Below, piece by piece: positions 13,183-19,684 of a DNA stretch of 19,684 nucleotides (positions within the stretch are counted from its first letter, which is position 1; each line of letters opens with the position of its first letter). The notes beneath the pieces are model-generated. The model did not search any database and was not told the origin of the DNA. It worked only from the letters and a program-made list of their open reading frames with translations. The position numbers and the translations under genes were made by a program. The DNA is taken from contig UQZA01000041.1 of NCBI GenBank assembly GCA_900545515.1, forward strand, positions 1 through 19,684, written 5' to 3'. Source of the stretch: an uncultured Eubacteriales bacterium (GTDB lineage: Bacteria > Bacillota > Clostridia > Oscillospirales > Oscillospiraceae).

Positions 13183-15420
13183 ATGCGGCGGCTGGTTTGG
13201 TTTGCCCTGGGGTTTGGAGGGGCCTGTGGGCTGGGGAGCTATCTGGCTCCGGGGCTGCGGCTGCTGCCCATGGCTGCTGGGGCCGTGCTTCTATGGGGAG
13301 CTCTGCTGTTCCTGGGGAAGAGGAGGCGGGCTATGGCGGCAGGCGCCCTGGCCTGTTTGGGCTTGGCGCTGGGATTTGCGTGGTTTTACCTGTACGATGG
13401 AGTTTACCTGCAACCGGCCAGGCAAGCCGATGGGCAAACGGCGGAGCTGACGTTGCAGGTGGCAGGTTACCCGGTGCAGACGGATGATGGCTGCTGGGTG
13501 GATGGAACCGTCTTTCTGGAAGGGCGGCCTTATGGGACCCGGCTGTACCTGCAGCAGGAGGAAGCTTTGGAGCCGGGAGACCAGGTGACTGTCCCCGCAC
13601 AGCTGCGCCTGACGGCTCACGGTGGCAGCCGGGAGCCCACCCATCACCGGACCAGTGGGATTTTTCTCCTGGCTTATACCAGGGAGGCGGGCACGGTGAC
13701 CCGAGGCGGCGGCGGACTCCGGGATGCTCCGGCGCGGCTGCGCCGGGGGGTGGGGCGGCAAATAGAGGGGCTGTTTTCGCCGGATACCGGCGGGTTCGCC
13801 CAGGCGCTGCTGCTGGGGGAGAAGGCAGGACTGTCCTATTCCCAGCGCAACGAGCTGTCTTTGGCGGGAATGTCTCACATTGTGGCAGTATCGGGGATGC
13901 ACCTGTCCATTCTCTTTGCTTTGGTGTATGCACTGACTCTCCGGCAGCGGGTGCTTTCAGCTCTGCTGGGGATTCCTGTGGCCTTCTTCTTTGCGGCAGT
14001 GGCAGGATTTACCCCCTCGGTAACCCGGGCGGCGGTGATGCTGTCTCTCTCCCTTCTGGCCCGCCTGTGCAGGCGGGAGTACGATCCGCCGTCTGCTTTG
14101 GCCTTTGCCGTTCTGGTGCTGCTCCTGGGGAATCCTTTGACGGCGGCATCGGCCAGCTTTCAGCTGTCTGTGGGGGCAGTGGCGGGGATTTTGTGCTTCA
14201 GCAGCCGGCTGTACGCTTGGATGACCCGAGGGCTGGGAAAGGGCAGAGGCTTTGGACGGCGGGTATGCCGCGTTCTGGCGTCATCTGTGGCGGTGAGCCT
14301 GGGGGCTACGGTGTTTACGGCTCCCATGGCCGCCTGGACCTTCGGAGTCGTGAGCCTTCTGTCGCCCCTTACCAATCTGGTGAGCCTCTGGGCAGTGAGT
14401 CTGGGGTTTTATGGCGTCCTGGCAGCCTGTGGGCTGGGAGCTGTCTGGCTGCCCCTGGGTAAGGGCGTGGCCCGGTGCACAGAGCCGGTCCTTCGGCTGA
14501 TTTTGGGAGTGGGCGGTTGGACCGGCAGGCTGCCCCTGGCCAGCGTCTTTCCGGAGGAAAGTCCCTATCTGGCCGCCTGGGTGGGATTTGCCCTGGTGAT
14601 TTTGGTGGTGTTTCTTTTGGGTAGATGCCGGGGCAAGAGAAGTCTTGTCCTTGCCTTGAGCGCCAGCCTGGTTTTGGCCCTGGTTCTGGGATATCTGGAA
14701 CCAAAAGGAGACCGATTTCGGGTGACGGTTTTGGACGTGGGGCAGGGACAGTGTATTCTGCTGCAAACGGGAGGGCAGACCTATGTGGTGGACTGTGGCG
14801 GCTCCGAGGGAGAGGGAGCGGGGGAGAAAGCGGCCCGCCACCTCCTGGCCCAGGGAGAGACCCGGGTGGACGGTCTGATCCTGACCCACTTTGATGAGGA
14901 CCACGTGTCCGGCGTCTTTCAGCTTCTGGACCGGATGCCGGTGGAGCAGCTCTACATACCGCGTGTACCGGAGGACGAAACCTGCGGGACTTTGGTGAAG
15001 GCAGCGGGAGAACAGATATGTTTCGTGGAAGAGGACGTGCACTTGGACCTGGGACAGGGAGAGCTGTGGATTTTTGCGCCCCTGTCCCGGACTTCCAGCA
15101 ACGAAAGTGGACTTTCGGTGTTGTTTACGGCGGGAGAATATGATACACTGATTACCGGAGACATGAACCAGAATTTGGAGCGGCGGCTTTTGGCAACCCA
15201 CGCCCTGCCGGACATTGAGCTTCTGGTGGCGGGCCATCACGGCGCCAAAAGCTCCACAGGGCCTGCCCTCCTGGACACCCTCCGGCCGGAGGTGATCGCA
15301 GTGTCTGTGGGAATCAACTCCTACGGCCATCCGGCTCCCGAGATGCTGGAGCGGGCGGCCCAGGCAGGCTGCCGGGTTTTCCGGACCGATGAGGCCGGCA
15401 CATTGATATTCAGAGGTTAA
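13183..15420 (+). CDS. comEC: ComEC/Rec2 family DNA-uptake channel protein
   Basis: A 745-residue membrane protein, of normal length for ComEC, the inner-membrane channel through which single-stranded DNA enters during transformation. The N-terminus has several hydrophobic segments (about 5-70) and a soluble OB-like part. The central Competence domain contains the signature LAGMSHIVAVSGMHLSIL (S237, H240) followed by many transmembrane helices to about 505. The C-terminal metallo-beta-lactamase-like domain begins at VLDVGQGQ (516-523) and keeps HFDEDH (H569, D571, D573, H574) plus GDMN and GHHG motifs, consistent with the proposed nuclease. Start ATG 13183 follows GGAGGTGAGG. First gene of a five-gene plus-strand run. 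No other competence genes are in the window, so natural transformation is not demonstrated. Confidence 0.93.
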   Translation: MRRLVWFALGFGGACGLGSYLAPGLRLLPMAAGAVLLWGALLFLGKRRRAMAAGALACLGLALGFAWFYLYDGVYLQPARQADGQTAELTLQVAGYPVQTDDGCWVDGTVFLEGRPYGTRLYLQQEEALEPGDQVTVPAQLRLTAHGGSREPTHHRTSGIFLLAYTREAGTVTRGGGGLRDAPARLRRGVGRQIEGLFSPDTGGFAQALLLGEKAGLSYSQRNELSLAGMSHIVAVSGMHLSILFALVYALTLRQRVLSALLGIPVAFFFAAVAGFTPSVTRAAVMLSLSLLARLCRREYDPPSALAFAVLVLLLGNPLTAASASFQLSVGAVAGILCFSSRLYAWMTRGLGKGRGFGRRVCRVLASSVAVSLGATVFTAPMAAWTFGVVSLLSPLTNLVSLWAVSLGFYGVLAACGLGAVWLPLGKGVARCTEPVLRLILGVGGWTGRLPLASVFPEESPYLAAWVGFALVILVVFLLGRCRGKRSLVLALSASLVLALVLGYLEPKGDRFRVTVLDVGQGQCILLQTGGQTYVVDCGGSEGEGAGEKAARHLLAQGETRVDGLILTHFDEDHVSGVFQLLDRMPVEQLYIPRVPEDETCGTLVKAAGEQICFVEEDVHLDLGQGELWIFAPLSRTSSNESGLSVLFTAGEYDTLITGDMNQNLERRLLATHALPDIELLVAGHHGAKSSTGPALLDTLRPEVIAVSVGINSYGHPAPEMLERAAQAGCRVFRTDEAGTLIFRG

Positions 15421-15425
15421 ACGAT

Positions 15426-16472
15426 ATGGCAAGACAAACCGCCCAGGCTGCGCCCCTGCAGGGGCTGAAGCAGGCGATCCAGGCGGGGAACCCCCAGCTC
15501 TGTTACATTTTCTGGGGGGAGGAAACCTACCTGCTGCAGCATTACCTGGAGCTGCTTCAAAAAAAGCTGACCGACCCCTTGACGGAGGAGTTCAATTACC
15601 ACCGCTTTTCCACAGAGACCTTTTCCATGGATGCGCTCTCAGACAGCGTGGAGAACCTGCCCATGATGGCGGAGCGGTCCTTGATTCGGGTGGACGATGT
15701 GGACCTGTTTAAGCTGGGAGAGAAGGACCGGGAGCGGCTCATTGCCCTCCTGGGGGATTTGCCCCCCTACTGCTGCCTGGTATTTGCCTATGGCGCGTCG
15801 GAGTACAAGCCGGACCGGCGGCAGAAGAAGCTCTTTGAGGCCATCAGCCAAAATGCCACGGTGGTGGAGTTTCCCAAGCAAAGCCAGCGGGATCTGACGG
15901 TCTGGATCATCCGGCATTTTAAGAGCCACCAGAAGACCATTTCCCCGGAGCTGTGCGCCTATCTCATTGACATCACAGGAGGCTCCATGTCCGCCTTGGG
16001 AGGAGAGATCGGAAAAATTGCCGCCTTTGCCCCAGGCTCGGAGATCCGAAGGTCGGACATTGACGCGGTGACGGAGCCGGTCCTGGACGCGGTGGTGTTT
16101 CAAATGACCGACGCGCTGGGGGCAGGAGACTACGAAGGGGCTTTGAAAAAGCTGCAGGTGCTTTACCAGATGCAGCAGGAGCCCATTTCCATCCTGGGGG
16201 CGGTGGGCGCTCACCTGCGCCGGATTTCCACCGCCCGGATTCTCATCGATGCAGGCAAGGGCGGGGACGAGCTGATGAAGATCTGCGGCCTGAAGGACTA
16301 TGCCGCCCGGAAGACTATGGGGACGGCGAAGCGGTTCTCCCCCCGGTTCTGCCGTCAGGCGGCGGATCTGGTGCTGGAGACGGATTCCAAGCTGAAAACC
16401 TCCTTTGACGAGCCGGAGCGGCTGTTGGAGCTGTGTCTGTTTCAGCTGGCCCAGGAGGCGAAGCATGGTTAG
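15426..16472 (+). CDS. holA: DNA polymerase III delta subunit
   Basis: A 348-residue clamp-loader subunit that opens the beta sliding clamp. The N-terminal stretch IFWGEETYLLQHYLELLQKKL (about 28-48) is the family's characteristic non-ATPase P-loop-like region. The middle and C-terminal helices (ITGGSMSALGGEIGKIAAF; FQMTDALGAGDYEGALKKL; ISILGAVGAHLRRI; LKTSFDEPERLLELCLFQLA) match the lid and collar domains of HolA. It starts five bases after the comEC stop, with AGAGG inside the comEC end as its likely ribosome site. The comEC-holA pairing is common in Firmicutes and supports both assignments. The last eight bases overlap rnmV. Confidence 0.93.
   Translation: MARQTAQAAPLQGLKQAIQAGNPQLCYIFWGEETYLLQHYLELLQKKLTDPLTEEFNYHRFSTETFSMDALSDSVENLPMMAERSLIRVDDVDLFKLGEKDRERLIALLGDLPPYCCLVFAYGASEYKPDRRQKKLFEAISQNATVVEFPKQSQRDLTVWIIRHFKSHQKTISPELCAYLIDITGGSMSALGGEIGKIAAFAPGSEIRRSDIDAVTEPVLDAVVFQMTDALGAGDYEGALKKLQVLYQMQQEPISILGAVGAHLRRISTARILIDAGKGGDELMKICGLKDYAARKTMGTAKRFSPRFCRQAADLVLETDSKLKTSFDEPERLLELCLFQLAQEAKHG
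16453..16458 (+). promoter_or_regulatory. Ribosome binding site that fixes the rnmV start
   Basis: AGGAGG ends six bases before ATG 16465 inside the 3' end of holA. The frame is open further back to 16405, but no comparable site exists there and the extra 20 residues do not resemble the family. Confidence 0.85.
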
Positions 16473-17055
16473 GGTGCGGGAGGTCATTGTGGTGGAAGGC
16501 CGTTATGATAAAAACACCCTGTCCCAGGTGGTGGACGCCACCATCCTGGAGACCCGGGGCTTTGGCGTTATGAAGGACAAGGCCCTTCTGAGTCTTCTCC
16601 GCCAGGCGGCGGAGAAGCGGGGGCTGATTCTGCTCACGGATTCCGATGGCGCGGGCTTTGTGATCCGAAATTACTTGAAAGGAGCCATTCCGGCGGGGCA
16701 GCTGAAGCAGGCCTACATCCCCGACATGTTCGGAAAGGAGCGCCGGAAGGCGGCGCCTGGAAAAGAGGGAAAGCTGGGGGTGGAGGGCATGAAGCCAGAG
16801 GTGCTTCTGGAGGCCCTACACCGGGCAGGAGCCACCTTTGAGGGGGAGGAGAACCCGGAACCTAGGGGGGAGATTACCAAGGCGGATTTGTACGCTCTGG
16901 GCCTGTCAGGGGGACCGGACAGCAGCCGGAAGCGGTTGGCCCTCCTGCGGGCGTTGCACCTGCCAGAGCATATGAGTACCAACGCCATGCTCCAGGCGCT
17001 GAATTTATTGTACACCAGGCAGGAGCTGGAGGGGTTGCTGGAGGTGGAGGGATGA
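16465..17055 (+). CDS. rnmV: Ribonuclease M5 (5S rRNA maturation)
   Basis: A 196-residue TOPRIM nuclease, close to the usual length of about 185. It opens with VREVIVVEGRYDKNTL, carrying the TOPRIM glutamate E11, and has the acidic pair D59/D61 in LLTDSDGAGFVIRNY. These are the metal-binding residues used to cut precursor 5S rRNA on both strands of its helix. The region after about residue 85 (HMSTNAMLQALNLL near the end) matches the RNase M5 C-terminal domain. It overlaps the end of holA by eight bases and shares ATGA with the next gene. In many Firmicutes rnmV is followed by rsmA (ksgA); here it is followed by a GNAT gene. Confidence 0.92.
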   Translation: MVRVREVIVVEGRYDKNTLSQVVDATILETRGFGVMKDKALLSLLRQAAEKRGLILLTDSDGAGFVIRNYLKGAIPAGQLKQAYIPDMFGKERRKAAPGKEGKLGVEGMKPEVLLEALHRAGATFEGEENPEPRGEITKADLYALGLSGGPDSSRKRLALLRALHLPEHMSTNAMLQALNLLYTRQELEGLLEVEG

Positions 17056-17492
17056 CCATCACCCGTGTGACGGAAGAGCGCCTCCCCCAGGCAGCGGCAG
17101 TTTACCGGGAAGCCTGGCGGGAATCTCACCGGGACCTGTGTACTCCGGAGTTTTTGGAGCGCCGGGACTGCGGGGCCTACCTGGAGCAGCAGATGGCGGC
17201 GGGAAAGCGGCTGTATCTGCTGACTGGAGAGGAGCCGGTGGGGGTGATCTCCATGGGAGATCATGAAATTGGAGATTTGTATGTACTTCCCCGGGCGCAG
17301 GGGCGAGGCTATGGCACAATGCTTCTTCGGTTTGCCATGGAGCAGTGCGGCAGCGCCAGGCTGACAGTACTCTCGTCCAACACCCGGGCGCTGGCCTGGT
17401 ATAAGCGGAACGGCTTTGCGCAGACCGGTCAAAGGCGGCAGCTCCGGGACGGGCTGTGGGAAGTGGAATTGGAGTTTGGAGAGCTACCATGA
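17052..17492 (+). CDS. GNAT-family N-acetyltransferase
   Basis: A 146-residue single-domain acetyl-CoA-dependent acyltransferase. The pyrophosphate-binding motif A is LYVLPRAQGRGYGTMLLRFA (77-96), with Q83-G84-R85-G86-Y87-G88 as the acetyl-CoA loop. The NTRALAWYKRNGF stretch near 109-121 is the usual C-terminal motif B. The ATG overlaps the rnmV TGA as ATGA, and its own TGA overlaps the ABC-F start the same way. The acceptor substrate cannot be told from sequence. Coupling to rnmV and an ABC-F gene makes a ribosomal or translation-related acceptor possible, but that is a guess from context. Confidence 0.88.
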   Translation: MTITRVTEERLPQAAAVYREAWRESHRDLCTPEFLERRDCGAYLEQQMAAGKRLYLLTGEEPVGVISMGDHEIGDLYVLPRAQGRGYGTMLLRFAMEQCGSARLTVLSSNTRALAWYKRNGFAQTGQRRQLRDGLWEVELEFGELP

Positions 17493-19372
17493 TTGACATT
17501 GCAGTGAAGGACTTGGTAAAGTCCTTTGAAATTGGAGATAATTTGCTGGACGGCCTGACCTTTGAGGTGCAGGAGGGCCAGTGTGTGGCCATTTTGGGCC
17601 GCAACGGCTGCGGCAAGACCACCCTGTTTCGCATTCTCACTGGGGAGATTGGCTACGATGAGGGTGAAGTCTATGTGAATCCCAACAAGAAATTGGGCCT
17701 CATCTCCCAGATTCCCCGGTACCCTGCCGGGTATACGGTGGAGGAGGTGCTCCGTTCCGCCTTCCGGAAGCTTCTGGAGGTGCGGCAGCGGATGGAGGAA
17801 CTGGAATCCCAGATGACCGCCAGCACCCCCAAGGATATTTTAAACGAATACGACCGGCTGAGCAACCGCTTTGCCGCCGGGGGCGGCTATGACATGGACG
17901 TGGACACGGACAAGGTCTGCAACGGCCTGGGGATTCCGGAAACCATGCGGCAGCAGGAATTTGACATGCTCTCTGGTGGAGAGAAGACCCGGGTGAACCT
18001 GGCCCGGCTCCTGCTGGAGAAGACGGAGATTCTTCTCCTGGACGAGCCCACCAACCACCTGGACCTCAAGAGTGTGGAGTGGCTGGAGGCATACATCAAC
18101 CGCTTCAAGGGGACGGTCCTCACCATCTCCCACGACCGGTACTTTCTGGACCAGGTGGCCGACCGGATTGTGGAGATTCACGAGGGCCACGGAGAGCTTT
18201 ACTCCGGCAACTACTCGTTCTACATGGAGGAAAAGCAGGCCCGGTTCGATTTGCAGATGAAGCAGTATGAGCAGGAGCAGGCCAAGCTCAAGCAGTTGGG
18301 CTTTACCCTGGAACGGATGAAGGGCTGGGGCATCAACAACCGCACCCTGTACCGCCGGGCCATGTCCATCCAGCACCGGATGGAGCGCATCGAAAAGACC
18401 AAAAAGCCCACGGTGGAGAAGACCATGAAGGCCTCCTTTGCCCAGCGGGATTTCCAGGGGGACGTGGTCTTTGAGACGAAGGCTCTCGCCAAGTGCTTTG
18501 GGGAGAAGCAGCTGTTTTCTGATGTGAGCTTGCTGGTTCAGGGCGGTGAACGCATTGCCCTGCTGGGAGACAACGGCGCAGGAAAGACCACCTTCATCCG
18601 CTGTCTGCTGGGGCAGGAGTCCTGTGAGGGAAAGATCAAATTTGGCCCCACTGTGCGGGTGGGCTATCTGCCCCAGATTATGCACTTTTCTCACCCGGAG
18701 CGGAGCCTGTATGACACCATGCTCTATGAGAAAAACCTGACGCCTCAGGCTGCCCGGGACCGGCTGGGGGCCTTCCTGTTCCAGGGCGAGGATGTGTTTA
18801 AAACCGTGGGGAGCCTTTCTGGTGGGGAGCAATCCCGGCTCCGGCTGTGTATGCTGATGGACGAGAAAATCAACCTGCTCATTTTGGACGAGCCCACCAA
18901 CCACCTGGACATTGCCTCCCGGGAATGGGTGGAATGCGCCATTGAGGAGTTTGAAGGGGTTCTGCTCTTTGTGTCTCATGACCGGTACTTTGTGGAAAAA
19001 TTCGCAGACCGGATCTGGGAGCTGGAGGGGGGCCGGATCCGGGATTTCAAGTGCGGTTATGCCAAGTACCGCTCCATTTTGGCCCATGAGGCGGCGAGCG
19101 CCCCGGCTCCGGCGGCTGTGCCGGAGAGGAGGGAAGCGGAGAAAAAGGAGAAGCCCAGACCCAAAGACAAGGAGCTGGAGAAGCAGGTCCGCCGTTTGGA
19201 GCGGGAGATTGAAAAGCAGGAAAAGCTGCTGGCTGGTTTGGAGGAGCAGGTGGCTGCCGCTTCTGCCGATTACCAGGAGCTGTCCCACCTCCTGGAGGAG
19301 AAAGAGCGGGAGGACGCTGTGCTGTCAAATTTGATGGAGCAGTGGGAGTCTGCGGCCGATTTATTGGGGTGA
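17489..19372 (+). CDS. ABC-F family ATP-binding protein (ribosome-associated, YdiF-like)
   Basis: A 627-residue cytosolic twin-ATPase without membrane segments. Domain 1 has Walker A GRNGCGKTT (37-45), signature LSGGE (161-165), Walker B ILLLDEP (181-187) and H-loop SHDRY (214-218). Domain 2 has GDNGAGKTT (360-368), LSGGE (443-447), LLILDEP (463-469) and SHDRY (496-500). The helical linker between them (about 244-325) is the P-site tRNA interaction motif region of ABC-F proteins. A charged C-terminal coiled coil (about 535-620) follows an Ala/Pro hinge, as in YdiF/Uup-like members. ABC-F proteins bind the ribosomal E site. Known resistance subclasses exist, but nothing here identifies this one as a resistance determinant. 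Start ATG 17489 follows GGAGAG and overlaps the GNAT stop. Confidence 0.92.
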   Translation: MIDIAVKDLVKSFEIGDNLLDGLTFEVQEGQCVAILGRNGCGKTTLFRILTGEIGYDEGEVYVNPNKKLGLISQIPRYPAGYTVEEVLRSAFRKLLEVRQRMEELESQMTASTPKDILNEYDRLSNRFAAGGGYDMDVDTDKVCNGLGIPETMRQQEFDMLSGGEKTRVNLARLLLEKTEILLLDEPTNHLDLKSVEWLEAYINRFKGTVLTISHDRYFLDQVADRIVEIHEGHGELYSGNYSFYMEEKQARFDLQMKQYEQEQAKLKQLGFTLERMKGWGINNRTLYRRAMSIQHRMERIEKTKKPTVEKTMKASFAQRDFQGDVVFETKALAKCFGEKQLFSDVSLLVQGGERIALLGDNGAGKTTFIRCLLGQESCEGKIKFGPTVRVGYLPQIMHFSHPERSLYDTMLYEKNLTPQAARDRLGAFLFQGEDVFKTVGSLSGGEQSRLRLCMLMDEKINLLILDEPTNHLDIASREWVECAIEEFEGVLLFVSHDRYFVEKFADRIWELEGGRIRDFKCGYAKYRSILAHEAASAPAPAAVPERREAEKKEKPRPKDKELEKQVRRLEREIEKQEKLLAGLEEQVAAASADYQELSHLLEEKEREDAVLSNLMEQWESAADLLG

Positions 19373-19377
19373 ATCCA

Positions 19378-19409
19378 GATGCACTGTGTGCATCAATAAA
19401 AATTTTTAT
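19378..19409. promoter_or_regulatory. Hairpin and AT-rich palindrome after the ABC-F gene
   Basis: GATGCAC (19378-19384) and GTGCATC (19388-19394) form a perfect 7-bp stem with a TGT loop six bases after the ABC-F stop. It is followed by the 14-bp palindrome ATAAAAATTTTTAT (19396-19409). The pair could act as a weak terminator (the T-run is delayed) or as an operator for the small gene downstream. The evidence does not separate these. Confidence 0.4.
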
Positions 19410-19427
19410 ATGAAAGGAAGATGAAAT

Positions 19428-19673
19428 ATGGGAATGTTTCTGGATAGCGTTGCTTTTTACTGGCCGAAGGACAAAACCAGGGAGGAGCTTGCGCCGAAGC
19501 TGGAGTCGTTTTTTGAGGGCTACGGCCTGAAGTTGAGGATGAAGGATCCGACACGGGAGAGCTATGCCGTCTATGATGAGGATCAGAGTTGCTCAGATGT
19601 CATGCCGGAACTGATTGCTGCCTTGAGCGAATGCTCATGTACGGTAGAGAAGCACAAAGCAAAACAAGGATAG
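19428..19673 (+). CDS. Small protein of unknown function (81 aa)
   Basis: A complete 81-codon frame starting at ATG 19428, nine bases after AAAGGA. I do not recognise the family. The protein is charged throughout, with no signal peptide or membrane segment. It has aromatic residues near the start (VAFYWPKDKTREEL), a predicted helix at about 17-30, and three cysteines (CSD and CSC motifs) in the second half. The alternation of a short strand (YAVYDED), a helix (VMPELIAALSE) and another strand (CSCTVEK) suggests a small compact alpha/beta fold. It is separated from the ABC-F gene by 55 bases containing a hairpin and an AT-rich palindrome, so it may be transcribed separately. Confidence 0.7.
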   Translation: MGMFLDSVAFYWPKDKTREELAPKLESFFEGYGLKLRMKDPTRESYAVYDEDQSCSDVMPELIAALSECSCTVEKHKAKQG

Positions 19674-19684
19674 CCAGCCCTGCC

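Overview
The window looks like a chromosomal segment of a GC-rich gut Firmicute, most likely an Oscillospiraceae-type Clostridium (Flavonifractor/Intestinimonas/Oscillibacter-like). The evidence is Gram-positive style Shine-Dalgarno sites (AGGAGG), an RNase M5 gene, ABC-F and CPBP proteins, SLH-anchored surface proteins, a strong G/C bias at third codon positions, and a palindromic intergenic element of a type I associate with this group. The taxonomic call is inference; no rRNA or unambiguous marker is present.

Layout. (1) 1-80: the last codons of an upstream SLH-domain protein, followed by its terminator. (2) 81-488: intergenic region with a perfect consensus sigma-A promoter and a structured leader. 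(3) 489-6875: a 2128-residue secreted, SLH-anchored S8 (subtilisin/lactocepin-like) protease with PA, Fn3/Ig-like, dockerin, Big2 and cohesin-like modules. Its 3' end and terminator are near-copies of those at the left edge, so the two genes are tandem paralogues at least at their C-termini. (4) 6876-7322: bidirectional terminator plus a roughly 160-bp palindromic, MITE-like element. (5) 11115-7323, minus strand: a three-gene, translationally coupled operon encoding an HI0933/BaiN-type flavoprotein, a COG2509-type FAD-dependent dehydrogenase and a CPBP intramembrane protease, with a good promoter at 11150-11178. (6) 11116-11414: a structured intergenic block. (7) 12830-11415, minus strand: a lipoprotein of the GHL10 (family-10-like glycosylhydrolase) type behind its own strong promoter. 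(8) 13183-19372, plus strand: comEC, holA, rnmV, a GNAT acetyltransferase and an ABC-F ATPase, packed with 4-8 bp overlaps or a 5-bp gap. (9) 19428-19673: a small unrecognised protein.

How the genes fit together. The left part is cell-surface and secreted proteolysis. The middle is redox flavoenzymes plus membrane proteolysis. The right operon is information processing: DNA uptake, the clamp-loader delta subunit, 5S rRNA maturation and a ribosome-associated ABC-F protein. Most genes are ordinary housekeeping or accessory genes. I see no CRISPR array, phage, toxin-antitoxin or defence locus. The most unusual items are the modular protease, the palindromic element at 7007-7167, the structured block at 11214-11361, and the coupled pair of unrelated flavoproteins.
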